From: Sphingomonas sp. Leaf21
Lineage (GTDB): Bacteria; Pseudomonadota; Alphaproteobacteria; Sphingomonadales; Sphingomonadaceae
Direction: 5' to 3'
Length of the DNA stretch: 64,000 bases
Assembly: GCF_916858675.1 (NCBI RefSeq)
Contig: NZ_CAKASM010000014.1
Coordinates: forward strand, 23,007-87,006
Part shown: piece by piece, positions 34,853 to 43,676 of the stretch
Layout: each line of letters opens with the position of its first letter
Position numbering within the stretch: the stretch's first letter is position 1
Translations under genes and position numbers: made by a program
The notes under the pieces: generated by a model
The model's database searches: none
What the model was told of the DNA's origin: nothing
What the model saw: the letters and a program-made list of their open reading frames with translations, nothing else

Positions 34853-36003
34853 CAGGCGTCTCCCTCAAAATTCTCGATTCGACGTTCGCCGACGATCGAC
34901 AGGCCGTAACCGTCGAGTCCGATCAGCGTGTGATGGGTGTTGGTCAAGAGCACCATGTCCTGCACTCCCAGTTCGGCCAGGATCATCGCGCCGACGCCGT
35001 AGTCGCGCAGTTCCTCCATATCGATCTGCACCTCCTCGCCCGCTTTCAGGCGGACGGCGGTGGTGAAGGCGTCGGTGCGCGGGCGGTTGATGACGACGAT
35101 CACGCCCGAGCCTTCCTCAGCGATCATCCGCATCGACTTGGCGAGCAGCGCGCCGCGCGATCCCGCCTCGCCGAATACGTCGGCGAAGGGGGACAGGGCG
35201 TGCATCCTGACCAAAACCGGCTGCGTCGTGTCGAGCTTGCCCTTGACCAGCGCGACCTGCTCGGTGCCCGTCGCCTTGTTGCGATAGGCGCGCGCGGTCC
35301 AGGTGCCGCCCCATTCGCTCTCGAATGTGGCTTCGGACTGCAATTCGACCAGATGGTCGTAGCGGCGACGATAGGCGATCAGGTCGCGGATCGTGCCGAT
35401 CTTGAGGTTGTGGAGCTGCGCGAAGGAGACGAGGTCGTCCATCCGCGCCATCGTCCCGTCCTCGTTCATGATCTCGCAGATCACGCCCGAGGGATTGAGG
35501 CCCGCGAGCCGCGCGACATCGACCGCCGCCTCGGTATGGCCCGCGCGCACCAGCACGCCGCCGTCGCGCGCGACCAGCGGGAAGACATGGCCCGGGGTCA
35601 CCAGCGAATCGGCGCCGTGCGCCGAATCGATCGCGACGGCGATCGTCCGCGCGCGGTCGGCCGCCGAGATGCCCGTGGTCACGCCCTCCCTCGCCTCGAT
35701 CGAGATGGTGAAGGCGGTTTCGTGCCGCGTCCCGTTCTTGGGGCTCATCAGCGGCAGCGCGAGTGTGTCGACCCGCTCGCGCGTCATGGCGAGGCAGATC
35801 AGCCCGCGCCCGTGCCGCGCCATGAAGTTCACCTTCTCCGGCGTCGCCATCTGGGCGGGAATGACCAGATCGCCCTCATTCTCCCGGTCCTCGTCATCGA
35901 CCAGGATGAACATGCGGCCGTTGCGCGCCTCGTCGATGATCTCTTCGGGGCTGGACAGGAAACCGCGCCGCAGACCGGAAAGCGCGTTCGGATCAGCGGC
36001 CAC
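34852..36003 (-). CDS. ribB: 3,4-dihydroxy-2-butanone-4-phosphate synthase with degenerate GCHII-like domain
   Basis: The first approximately 205 residues form the RibB domain: [16 protein letters not shown] near 36, [14 protein letters not shown] near 60 and [14 protein letters not shown] near 155, with the acidic metal site. The C-terminal approximately 175 residues resemble GTP cyclohydrolase II but lack its zinc cysteines: the region [19 protein letters not shown] stands where the Cys-rich site should be, and the domain has no cysteine at all. It therefore probably makes only the butanone phosphate, as in the RibBX variants of other Proteobacteria. A separate RibA should exist elsewhere. 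Confidence 0.92.
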   Translation of the reverse strand: MAADPNALSGLRRGFLSSPEEIIDEARNGRMFILVDDEDRENEGDLVIPAQMATPEKVNFMARHGRGLICLAMTRERVDTLALPLMSPKNGTRHETAFTISIEAREGVTTGISAADRARTIAVAIDSAHGADSLVTPGHVFPLVARDGGVLVRAGHTEAAVDVARLAGLNPSGVICEIMNEDGTMARMDDLVSFAQLHNLKIGTIRDLIAYRRRYDHLVELQSEATFESEWGGTWTARAYRNKATGTEQVALVKGKLDTTQPVLVRMHALSPFADVFGEAGSRGALLAKSMRMIAEEGSGVIVVINRPRTDAFTTAVRLKAGEEVQIDMEELRDYGVGAMILAELGVQDMVLLTNTHHTLIGLDGYGLSIVGERRIENFEGDA

Positions 36004-36595
36004 GATAATGCTCCATGCGCTGCAGGTAACGGGCGAGCACGTCGATCTCGATATTGACGCGCTGGCCTTGGGCGATGCCGCCCAGCGTGGTGACGGCGGC
36101 GGTGTGGGGGATGATGTTCAGGCCGATGACGGTGCCGTCGATCGTGTCCTCCACGCTGTTGACGGTCAGCGATACGCCGTCGACCGTCACCGATCCCTTG
36201 GTCGCCATGAAGGGGGCGAGGTCGGTGGGCACGCTCACGAAGACGCGGTGCGACCCGCCTTCCTCCGCGACCGAGACGATGGTGCCGACGCCGTCGACAT
36301 GGCCGGTGACGATATGCCCGCCCAGTTCGTCGCCAAGCTTCATCGCGCGTTCGAGGTTGAGCGGGCGGTCCCGATGCCACTGGTCGGCGGTACGCCCGAT
36401 CGTCTCGGCCGAGACGTCGACCGCGAACCAGCCGGGCCCCTTCTCGACCACGGTCAGGCAGACGCCCGAACAGGCGATCGACGCGCCCAGGTCGATGGTG
36501 CCCGTGTCATAGGCGGTGGCGATGACGACTCGCGTGTCGCCGCGGGTTTCCACGGCGGTGACGGAGCCGATGTCGGTGACGATCCCGGTAAACAT
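35993..36595 (-). CDS. ribE: riboflavin synthase alpha subunit
   Basis: The 200-residue enzyme dismutates two lumazines to riboflavin. It starts MFTGIVTDIG, as riboflavin synthases do, and has two lumazine-binding repeats, seen as IACSGVCLTVVEKG near 45 and VTVDGVSLTVNSVE near 140, plus GHIVTGHVDGVG near 95. I rejected a frame starting at 36673 since it lacks similarity before MFTG. The end overlaps the ribB start. Confidence 0.95.
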   Translation of the reverse strand: MFTGIVTDIGSVTAVETRGDTRVVIATAYDTGTIDLGASIACSGVCLTVVEKGPGWFAVDVSAETIGRTADQWHRDRPLNLERAMKLGDELGGHIVTGHVDGVGTIVSVAEEGGSHRVFVSVPTDLAPFMATKGSVTVDGVSLTVNSVEDTIDGTVIGLNIIPHTAAVTTLGGIAQGQRVNIEIDVLARYLQRMEHYRGR

Positions 36596-36596
36596 A

Positions 36597-37565
36597 TCAG
36601 CCGCGCTCGTAGACCTCCAACCGGTCGCTGCCAAGCATCCGCGAATCGGTGCGTGTCCAGCGGCCATGCGCATCGGCGAGGCGGGTCAGGCCGATATCGC
36701 CCAGCGCCGCACGGCCCTCGCCGATCAATAGGGGCGCGCGGTAAAGCAGCAACCGGTCGACCAGATCGGCGGCGAGGAAGGCGGACGCGGTCTTCGCGCC
36801 GCCCTCGACCATCAACCTGTCGACGCCCGCCAGATCGGCGATCGCGACGGGGGAAGCGATGGTTTCCCAGTCCGGCTCGGCGGTCCGCGACAGAAGGATC
36901 CGGCGCGGGGAACGCCTTTCCAATCCGGGAAGGCGCACGTCCAGCCGGGGCGAGTCGGCCTCCAGCGTGCCGCGTCCGACCAGGATCGCTTCGTGGCGGC
37001 TGCGTTCCAGATGGGTATGCGCGCGCGCCTGGGGTCCGGTGATCCAGCGGCTTTCGCCATCGGGCCGCGCGATCCTGCCGTCGAGTGAGGTGGCGAGCTT
37101 GAGCGTGACGAAGGGACGATCCCTGGTCCGGCGGGTCAGGAAGCCCGCGATCATCGCGCGCGCCTCCGCCTGCCTCACGCCCGTCGTCACCGCGATTCCG
37201 GCGGCGCGGGTACGGGCGAAGCCGGTGCCGTCGGTGCGCGGATCGGGGTCACCCATCGCCGCCACGATCCGCGCCACCCCGGCGGCGATCAGCAGGTCGC
37301 TACAGGCGGGGCCGCGCGGCGAGACATGCGCGCACGGCTCCAGCGTGACATAGGCCGTCGCCCCGCGCGCCGCCTCGCCCGCCTGGGCCAGCGCCATCGC
37401 CTCGGCATGGGGGCGGCCACCGGCTTGCGTCCAGCCGCGCCCGACCACCCGGCCATCGCCGACGATCACGCAACCGACATTGGGATTGGGGGCGGTTCGC
37501 CCGACGCCGCGTTCCGCCAGCGCCAGCGCCGCACCCATCCAGCGATGATCGGTCAGAGGCCCCAC
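36597..37565 (-). CDS. ribD: bifunctional pyrimidine deaminase/reductase
   Basis: The deaminase domain carries TAPNPNVGCVIV, then HAEAMAL and the zinc motif TLEPCAHVSPRGPACSD (H, C, C). The reductase domain starts at about residue 150 (TLKLATSLDGRIA) with the NADP region LMVEGGAKTASAFL near 260. It performs steps two and three of riboflavin synthesis. No ATG fits the full N-terminus: TDHRWMGAALALAER is homologous sequence, so a GTG at 37565 that overlaps the previous gene is likely; the first ATG is at 37538. Confidence 0.9.
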   Translation of the reverse strand: MGPLTDHRWMGAALALAERGVGRTAPNPNVGCVIVGDGRVVGRGWTQAGGRPHAEAMALAQAGEAARGATAYVTLEPCAHVSPRGPACSDLLIAAGVARIVAAMGDPDPRTDGTGFARTRAAGIAVTTGVRQAEARAMIAGFLTRRTRDRPFVTLKLATSLDGRIARPDGESRWITGPQARAHTHLERSRHEAILVGRGTLEADSPRLDVRLPGLERRSPRRILLSRTAEPDWETIASPVAIADLAGVDRLMVEGGAKTASAFLAADLVDRLLLYRAPLLIGEGRAALGDIGLTRLADAHGRWTRTDSRMLGSDRLEVYERG

Positions 37566-37900
37566 TTGTCCAGCGCGTCGTCGACTCGTTTGAACTCGGC
37601 CTGGCGTTGCTCCTTGGCCGCCTTCTCCTCGGCCAGTCGCTCCTTCTTCTTCACGAAATCGATCTTCTGCTGCGCCCTGATCTCCGCATCGGTGCGGTCC
37701 GCGCGCCATTGTTCGACATAGATGATGTCGGGCTTGTACGGCACCGGCACATAGTCGTTGCGCGCGAAGGCGTAGATGAAGAAGCCCGTGATCCCCATGG
37801 CGATCACCAGGAAGACCAGCTCATAGGGCTGGCGCTGCGCGAGGAAGAAACGCAGGTCGCGGTACGCGCGAACGGGGGAGAAGCGGCCGAAGAACGACAT
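37553..37900 (-). CDS. hypothetical single-pass membrane protein with coiled coil
   Basis: A 115-residue protein: MSFFGRFSPVRAYRDLRFFL begins it, a membrane helix occupies about residues 28-47 (LVFLVIAMGITGFFIYAF), and a charged helical tail rich in K, E and A follows (RAQQKIDFVKKKERLAEEK), likely a coiled coil. I cannot name a family; conserved small proteins of this layout are familiar in sphingomonads. It precedes ribD and overlaps its start. No obvious binding site lies ahead of the ATG. Confidence 0.7.
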   Translation of the reverse strand: MSFFGRFSPVRAYRDLRFFLAQRQPYELVFLVIAMGITGFFIYAFARNDYVPVPYKPDIIYVEQWRADRTDAEIRAQQKIDFVKKKERLAEEKAAKEQRQAEFKRVDDALDKWGL

Positions 37901-37970
37901 GGAGGGGAAGATAGGAGGTGTCGGCTTGGGATGCCAGTGGGCATGGGGTTGGTCTCGGTGAGACTCCTTG

Positions 37971-38113
37971 CCCTCCCCCATCCCCTCCCGCCTGCGGGTG
38001 GGGCGTGCCAAGCGCTACCTGCGAGCGCCTCTGAAAGCGATCATCTTTCGGCTTATGCCAGACACCTGCAAAGCAACGCTCCCCTCCCGCAGGCGGGAGG
38101 GGATGGGGGAGGG
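37971..38113. repeat. perfect 28-bp inverted repeat element
   Basis: Bases 37971-37998 and 38086-38113 are exact reverse complements (28 nt each), separated by 87 nt that contain no gene. The element fills most of the 300-bp gap between the hypothetical gene and the phasin terminator. The arms are rich in ccctcccc-type sequence shared with other intergenic repeats here. Folded as RNA it would form a very stable hairpin. It is probably a mobile palindromic repeat. Confidence 0.85.
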
Positions 38114-38146
38114 AAAGCCCCAGGCAATGCCGCATCGAATAACACG

Positions 38147-38175
38147 AAAAAGGGCGGCCACCGAAGTGACCGCCC
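38147..38175 (-). terminator. intrinsic terminator of the phasin gene
   Basis: On the minus strand a 10-bp stem (gggcggtcac with gtggccgccc, one G-U pair) closes on a ttcg tetraloop and is followed by five T. It starts 33 nt after the phasin stop. The tetraloop and T-run make this a strong rho-independent terminator. Confidence 0.92.
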
Positions 38176-38208
38176 CAATCCTGTCCCGCGAAGGAAAGCG
38201 TCGGCGAA

Positions 38209-39084
38209 TTACGCGACGGTCTTCATCTTCTCGGCGGCGACCGCGAAGCGGTTGCTCAGCGGCTGGGCGATCTCACCGGCCAGCTTCATCATGTGCTCGG
38301 TCGAGCGCGAGGTCTCGGCGACCATCGAGTCGAAGGCCGAGCGGGCGAAGTCCGACTGGAGCTTCATGAATTCGGTCGGCGACTTGACCGACGACAGCGT
38401 CTGCAGCGTCTGGGTCGCGGTCTCGAACGAGCGCTTGGCGTAATCCGCCGCGCCCTGGCCCAGCGTCTCGGCGCCCTTGGCAGCGATCTTCGACGATTCG
38501 ACCATGGCTTCCAGATTGCCCTTGTTGAAGGCGATCATGTCTTCGAACAGCTTGCTGCTCTTTTCCATGGTGGCCTGGGTGCGGGCCTGCGCGTCGCCGA
38601 AAAAGGCCTGGGCCTTGGCGGTGGTATCCTGGGCGGCGTTTCCGATGGTGCTCGTGGCGTCCATGACAATTTCCTTGGGCTTTGAGTCCGCCGAAACCGC
38701 GGCGGTCGGGGAAGAAACTTCGGGTGCCTTGGCCACCGGGGTCGGCGCGGGAACCTCGACCGGCTTCGGCGCGGGCTTCGCGGCGGCGGCGACCGGCACC
38801 GGCTTGGGAGCGGCGGGCTTCGGCGCCTTGGCGACGGGCGCGGGCTCGACCGGCTTTGCGGGGCTCGGCGCGACGGGGGGCTTTTCGACGGCGGCCACGA
38901 TCGCCTTGGCGGGCTGGCTCAGCGGCAGGCCCGGGCTGGCCGGAGCGGCGGCGGCGACCGGCTTGGCGGCGGGCGTGGGATCGGAGGGGAGACCGGGCAA
39001 CGTCTTGGCGGCGACCGGCTTGGTCGTGCGACGCGGCTTGGCCGCCGACTTGGCGGCGGTAACGGTCGGCTTGGTCTTGTCCAA
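38209..39084 (-). CDS. phasin with basic Ala/Pro/Lys-rich N-terminal extension
   Basis: The C-terminal approximately 150 residues (from MDATSTIGNAAQ) are a typical phasin helix region: KLFEDMIAFNKGNLEAMVESSK and SVKSPTEFMKLQSDFARSAFD in outline, which coats PHA granules. The first approximately 140 residues are an extension of Lys, Pro and Ala (AAKP- and APKP-like repeats) resembling nucleoid-binding tails of PhaF-type phasins. The only in-frame start for the long form is a TTG at 39084, 6 nt after ggaga. An internal ATG at 38664 follows aagga and would give a normal-length 151-residue phasin. Located downstream of phaC. Confidence 0.85.
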   Translation of the reverse strand: MDKTKPTVTAAKSAAKPRRTTKPVAAKTLPGLPSDPTPAAKPVAAAAPASPGLPLSQPAKAIVAAVEKPPVAPSPAKPVEPAPVAKAPKPAAPKPVPVAAAAKPAPKPVEVPAPTPVAKAPEVSSPTAAVSADSKPKEIVMDATSTIGNAAQDTTAKAQAFFGDAQARTQATMEKSSKLFEDMIAFNKGNLEAMVESSKIAAKGAETLGQGAADYAKRSFETATQTLQTLSSVKSPTEFMKLQSDFARSAFDSMVAETSRSTEHMMKLAGEIAQPLSNRFAVAAEKMKTVA

Positions 39085-39100
39085 CTGCGCTCTCCCGATT

Positions 39101-39160
39101 TGTTGCGCTGCACAATAGCGATTCGCGGAGGCTAAATCAAGCCTATTGTGCAGCGCAGCA
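39101..39160. promoter_or_regulatory. 18-bp inverted repeat, candidate PhaR operator of the phasin gene
   Basis: Arms 39101-39118 and 39143-39160 are reverse complements with one mismatch, and each contains a TGC-N3-GCA core (tgcgctgca at 39104, tgcagcgca at 39149). This resembles binding sites reported for the PHA regulator PhaR. It lies 17 nt upstream of the phasin start, between phaC and the phasin. A hairpin attenuating readthrough from phaC is the alternative role. Confidence 0.6.
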
Positions 39161-39169
39161 AAACATGGA

Positions 39170-40897
39170 TCAGCGTTGTCGGACGTACCGTCCCGGCGCG
39201 TCGTCGAGCGCGGGCAGCGCGCCCTGGCCGGGCACGCGCGCGCCGTCGGCCGCGACCGTCGCGGCGTCGCGGTCGCGCAGCCAGTCGGCCCAATCGGGCC
39301 ACCAGCTACCCTTTGTTTCCCGCGCCCCGGCAACGAAGTCGGCCAGCGTCGCGGCGGGCTGGTCGTTGGTCCAATATTGATATTTTCCGGCCGCCGGCGG
39401 GTTCACGACCCCCGCGATATGCCCCGATCCCGCCAGCACGAAGCGCAACGGACCGGTAAAGGCCTCGGTAATTTTCCAAACGCTTTCGGGCGGCGCGATA
39501 TGGTCCTCGCGCCCCGCCTGGACATAGGCGGGGGTCGCCACCTTGGTCAGGTCGAGCGCCACGTCGCCGATGGTCATCGCGCCGGGTGTCATCAACAGAT
39601 TGTCGCGGTACAGGTCGGTCAGATAGGCGAGATGCCATTTGGCGGGCAGGTTGGTGACGTCGCCATTCCAGTGGAGCAGGTCGAACGGCACATAATCCCG
39701 CCCCAGCAGATAGTTGTTGGTAACGTAATTCCAGATCAGGTCGCGTCCGCGGAGCAGGTTGAAGGTCATCGCCAGATAGCGCCCGTCGAGAAATCCCTCG
39801 GGCGACAGCGCGCCGATCAGCTTCAACTGCTCGTCATCGACGAAATGCAGCAGCTCGCCCGCCTTCGAGAAATCGACCTGCGCGGTGAAGAAGGTGGCGC
39901 TGGCGACCTTGGCGGCGTCGCCCGTGGCCGACAGATAGGCAAGCGTCGCGGCGAGCGTCGTGCCCGCCACGCAATAGCCGACGGTGTGGACCGACGGGAC
40001 GCCGAGCAGATCGCGCACCGTGTCGATCGCATCGACCTGGGCGGCGACGTAATCGTCCCACATCACGTCCTTCATCGTCGCGTCGGCGGATTTCCACGAC
40101 ACCATGAAGACGCTGAACCCCTGGTCGACCAGCCATTTGATCAGGCTTTTCTCGGGCGCCAGGTCGAGGATGTAGAAACGGTTGATCCAGGGCGGGAAGA
40201 TCACGATCGGCACCGCCGCCACCTGCTCGGTGGTCGGCGCGTACTGGATCAGTTCGTACAGATAGTTGCGCTTCACCACCTTGCCCGGCGTCGCGGCCAG
40301 ATTGCGCCCGACCTCGAATGCGCGCGAATCGCTATGGGTGAGCTGGCCGCGCCCCAGATCGGCCATCATGTTCTGGAGGCCCTTGAGGAGATTCTCGCCG
40401 CGCGTCTCGACGATCTTGTCGAGCACTTCCGGATTGGTCGCGGGGAAGTTGGTCGGGCTCATCGCGTCGACAAAGGCTTGCGCGGCGAAGCGGAGCTGCT
40501 CCTTCTGCTTGGGGTCCACCCCCTCGAGCGCGTCGACGCCGCGCAGCATATGGTCGGAGACGACCTGATAGCTTTGCCGGATCCAGTCGAAGAGCGGCGA
40601 CTGCCACTGCTCGGCCTTGAACCGGCGGTCTGGCTTGGGCGCGGGGCTGGGTTCGGCGGAGGGATCGACGAAGCGCTGCCACAGCTTCATCGAATCGGAC
40701 CAGAAGTCGCGAACGCGGCCCATCGTGGCGGGGTCGTTGAAGCCCGGCACCACCGGCACGCCGTCGGGCGGGGGCGACAGCGCGGCCTCCATCAACATCT
40801 GTTGCGCGCGGCCCATCACCCAGGTCCAGTGCTGCAATTCCTCCAGCGTCGGCAGGGTGCCGGTGGAATTCGGGGCGTTCGTCTGGCCGGGGGTCAT
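39170..40897 (-). CDS. phaC: class I poly(R)-hydroxyalkanoate synthase
   Basis: The 575-residue enzyme polymerises 3-hydroxyacyl-CoA into storage polyester on granules. The lipase-like box GYCVAG holds the catalytic cysteine C309, and class I PhaC segments such as PPWINRFYILDLAPEKS near 235 and GRDYVPFDLLHWNGD are evident. The catalytic aspartate and histidine are in GREDHIAP and GSGHIAGVVNPP. I prefer the ATG at 40897 because gagagg lies 6 nt ahead; the ATG at 40903 is adjacent to it. Length is close to the class I norm. Confidence 0.94.
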   Translation of the reverse strand: MTPGQTNAPNSTGTLPTLEELQHWTWVMGRAQQMLMEAALSPPPDGVPVVPGFNDPATMGRVRDFWSDSMKLWQRFVDPSAEPSPAPKPDRRFKAEQWQSPLFDWIRQSYQVVSDHMLRGVDALEGVDPKQKEQLRFAAQAFVDAMSPTNFPATNPEVLDKIVETRGENLLKGLQNMMADLGRGQLTHSDSRAFEVGRNLAATPGKVVKRNYLYELIQYAPTTEQVAAVPIVIFPPWINRFYILDLAPEKSLIKWLVDQGFSVFMVSWKSADATMKDVMWDDYVAAQVDAIDTVRDLLGVPSVHTVGYCVAGTTLAATLAYLSATGDAAKVASATFFTAQVDFSKAGELLHFVDDEQLKLIGALSPEGFLDGRYLAMTFNLLRGRDLIWNYVTNNYLLGRDYVPFDLLHWNGDVTNLPAKWHLAYLTDLYRDNLLMTPGAMTIGDVALDLTKVATPAYVQAGREDHIAPPESVWKITEAFTGPLRFVLAGSGHIAGVVNPPAAGKYQYWTNDQPAATLADFVAGARETKGSWWPDWADWLRDRDAATVAADGARVPGQGALPALDDAPGRYVRQR

Positions 40898-41018
40898 CCG
40901 CATCCTCTCGTTCGTCGCGCGCCCTGTTGGCGTCAGGATATTGCGTCATCATGTCGGGTCGCGTCGGGAAACGAAAGACGCTAAGGTCCGGGTCCCAAAT
41001 CGTTACACAGAGGGACCC

Positions 41019-42230
41019 ATGTCCGAAGAGTTCTACCGCATCAAGCGCCTGCCGCCCTATGTCATCGCCGAAGTCAACGCGATGCGGGCGGCGGCGCGCG
41101 CGGGCGGCGAGGACATCATCGATCTGGGCATGGGCAATCCCGACCTGCCGCCGCCCGACCATGTCCTCGACAAGCTGGTCGAGGTCGCGAAGAAGCCCGA
41201 TGCGCACGGCTATTCGCAGTCCAAGGGCATTCCGGGCCTGCGCCGCGCCCAGGCCAATTATTATGGCCGCCGCTTCGGCGTCGACCTCGATCCCGAGACC
41301 GAGGTGGTCGTGACCATGGGGTCGAAGGAAGGGCTGGCGAGCCTCGCGACCGCGATCACCGCGCCGGGCGACGTGATCCTGGCGCCCAATCCCTCCTATC
41401 CGATCCACACCTTCGGCTTCATCATCGCGGGCGCGACGATCCGCGCGGTGCCGACGACGCCGGACGAGGCCTATTTCGAGAGCCTGGAGCGGGCGATGCA
41501 CTTCACCGTGCCGCGCCCCTCGGTGCTGGTGGTCAATTATCCGTCGAACCCGACCGCCGAGACGGTGGACCTGGCCTTCTACGAACGGCTGGTGGCCTTT
41601 GCGAAGAAGCATGAGCTGTGGGTGCTGAGCGACCTCGCCTATTCCGAGCTGTATTACGACGGCAACCCGACGCCCTCGATCCTGCAGGTCAAGGGCGGCA
41701 AGGACGTCGCGGTCGAGTTCACCTCGCTGTCCAAGACCTATTCCATGGCGGGCTGGCGGATCGGCTTCGCGGTCGGCAACAGACGCCTGATCGCGGCGAT
41801 GACGCGGGTGAAATCGTATCTCGATTACGGCGCCTTCACGCCGATCCAGGCGGCGGCGTGCGCCGCGCTCAACGGGCCGCAGGACATCGTCGAGAAGAAC
41901 CGCCAGCTCTATCACAAGCGCCGCGACGTGCTGGTCGAGAGCTTCGGCCGCGCCGGATGGGATATTCCCAGCCCCAAGGCGTCGATGTTCGCCTGGGCGC
42001 CGCTGCCCCCGGCGCTCGCGCATCTCGGCAGCCTGGAATTTTCCAAGCAGTTGCTGACCGAAGCCAAGGTCGCGGTCGCACCCGGTGTCGGGTACGGCGA
42101 GAATGGCGAGGGTTTTGTCCGCATCGCCATGGTCGAGAACGAACAGCGACTCCGCCAGGCGGCGCGCAATATCAAGCGCTACCTCCAGTCGATGGGCGTC
42201 AACACACCGGGTTCCGCCAAGGCGGTGTGA
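41019..42230 (+). CDS. alaC: alanine-synthesising (AlaC-like) aminotransferase
   Basis: The 403-residue PLP enzyme of class I has DLGMGNPDLPPP near 32, NYPSNPTAETVD near 175, DLAYSELYYDG near 210 and the PLP lysine in TSLSKTYSMAGWRIGF near 240. The sequence matches the AlaC / LL-diaminopimelate aminotransferase-like group, in which AlaC makes alanine from pyruvate and glutamate. agaggga lies just before the ATG. It is divergent from phaC. Distinguishing AlaC from DapL needs comparison. Confidence 0.85.
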   Translation: MSEEFYRIKRLPPYVIAEVNAMRAAARAGGEDIIDLGMGNPDLPPPDHVLDKLVEVAKKPDAHGYSQSKGIPGLRRAQANYYGRRFGVDLDPETEVVVTMGSKEGLASLATAITAPGDVILAPNPSYPIHTFGFIIAGATIRAVPTTPDEAYFESLERAMHFTVPRPSVLVVNYPSNPTAETVDLAFYERLVAFAKKHELWVLSDLAYSELYYDGNPTPSILQVKGGKDVAVEFTSLSKTYSMAGWRIGFAVGNRRLIAAMTRVKSYLDYGAFTPIQAAACAALNGPQDIVEKNRQLYHKRRDVLVESFGRAGWDIPSPKASMFAWAPLPPALAHLGSLEFSKQLLTEAKVAVAPGVGYGENGEGFVRIAMVENEQRLRQAARNIKRYLQSMGVNTPGSAKAV

Positions 42231-42288
42231 CGGCCCCTGATGTCGTCCTCCCTCTCCCCTGGACGGGGGGAGGGGGAGGAGTCGGTAC

Positions 42289-43431
42289 TCATGCCGCCCG
42301 CGCGGGGTCGTGTCGGGCATGGTGCGCGCGTTTGATGTCGTACATCGCCGCATCCGCTTCCTCGATCAGGCGGTCCAGTCGGCCCCTGACCACACCCTGC
42401 GCGAGCCCGATGCTGAGCGAGGGCGGGCACGGACCGTCGACCAGTGCCGCGACCGCACGATCGAACCGGTCGGACAGCCGCTTGGCGATGGCGCGGGCGG
42501 TCACCTCGTCCCGGCCGGGCAAGACGCAGAGGAATTCGTCGCCGCCGATCCGGACCAGTGTCCCGCGTGCGCCGATCTCGCATTGCGCCAGGTCGGACAG
42601 CAGGCGCAGCACCGTGTCCCCCGCCGCATGTCCATGCCCGTCGTTCAGCGCCTTGAAGCGGTCGATATCGATCAGCAACAGCGTCACCGGACCGTGCAGC
42701 GTCGGCGCCATCCGCTGCAACCCGAACCGATTCAGCGCGCCGGTCAGGCAGTCGCGACTCGCCTGTTCGGACAGCGCGCGCTGGACGCGTTCGGCATCGA
42801 TCAGCAGCAGCGCGAGATGGCTGAGCGACACCAGGATGATCGCGATGCCGACGCTCCAGTCGGCGGTCGCCTGTGCCACGCTGTCCCAGACGGGATCGTG
42901 CCAGGCCACCATTTGCAGCGCGGTTCGCGTACAGAAGAGCGGCACCGAGGCGGCGAACAGCACGCCCATGACCCAGGCGGTCCGCACATTCTCGGTCCGG
43001 GCGATCTGGATCAGCATCCACGCGGCGGTGAAATTGAACAGGGTTCGCGTGCCGCCCATCAACATGACCGACAGGCGGGCGTCGCGGTCGCCGAACAGGA
43101 CGAACGGTATGGTCAGCGCCAGCATCGCCGCCAGCCCGAACAGGATCAGAGGCGGGGGGCGTCGTCGCGCGAAGATCGACAGGGCATGGATGCACAGGCA
43201 CAGCCCGACCAGCAGCAGACCATCGGTGATCCGCTCGAGCACCGAAAGCCGCGTGCCGTCGAAGCACAGGCCCGCAGCGTTGGTCACGCCGATCAGGATC
43301 TTGCCGCACCCCCACCAGATCGGCCAGCGCCCGGACTCGCGACTGGTGATGCCGGGAAAGAAATGCAGCAGGCCGGAGAGGACGCTGCCGAGTGCGGCCA
43401 CCACCTGAAGGCTGGCGATATCGAGTGACAT
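42289..43431 (-). CDS. membrane-bound diguanylate cyclase
   Basis: The 380-residue protein has about six membrane helices in the first 210 residues (a seven-helix-like sensor of unknown ligand) and a GGDEF domain from about residue 225 (RDCLTGALNRFGL). The active motif GGDEF is at 296-300, with DIDRFKALND upstream, so it should make cyclic di-GMP. I see no convincing RxxD inhibitory site right before it. It stands alone; alaC runs toward it from the other strand. Confidence 0.88.
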   Translation of the reverse strand: MSLDIASLQVVAALGSVLSGLLHFFPGITSRESGRWPIWWGCGKILIGVTNAAGLCFDGTRLSVLERITDGLLLVGLCLCIHALSIFARRRPPPLILFGLAAMLALTIPFVLFGDRDARLSVMLMGGTRTLFNFTAAWMLIQIARTENVRTAWVMGVLFAASVPLFCTRTALQMVAWHDPVWDSVAQATADWSVGIAIILVSLSHLALLLIDAERVQRALSEQASRDCLTGALNRFGLQRMAPTLHGPVTLLLIDIDRFKALNDGHGHAAGDTVLRLLSDLAQCEIGARGTLVRIGGDEFLCVLPGRDEVTARAIAKRLSDRFDRAVAALVDGPCPPSLSIGLAQGVVRGRLDRLIEEADAAMYDIKRAHHARHDPARAA

Positions 43432-43676
43432 GGTTGCGGTCCCGGCGGTCTTCTCGGCCCCTCAGACCGTTTTAACCTCATAATATGATATACGTTACAA
43501 AAACATTGCTAGTTTAACCAGCGGTGCATCGGCCCCAGCCGACATGGCGATCATGGTCGCCCGATCGCGTCTGGAGGATTGATAAGGGCTACCGCTACCC
43601 GCTACGGCGGACCCGATCCCGCCAACGGGCCGGACCGCCCCCGTTCGGGTGGTCGAAGCGGCCGACGGAGTGAAGA
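43432..43676. other. intergenic region with pheST promoter candidates
   Basis: 245 bp between the divergent cyclase and pheS. The first 90 bp are AT-rich for this genome (cataatatgatatacgtta, tagtttaa), a likely shared promoter region. A small hairpin-forming segment (ccgcccccgttcgggtggtc) lies near 43635, ahead of pheS. No leader peptide with phenylalanine codons was seen, so attenuation of pheST is not supported. Confidence 0.4.

Noticed and set aside
37566..37970. FMN riboswitch ahead of ribD
   Set aside because: The region upstream of ribD is coding for the hypothetical membrane protein, and none of the conserved RFN blocks is seen.
43500..43676. Phenylalanine attenuator ahead of pheS
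   Set aside because: No short ORF with a run of Phe codons and no terminator/antiterminator pair was found.
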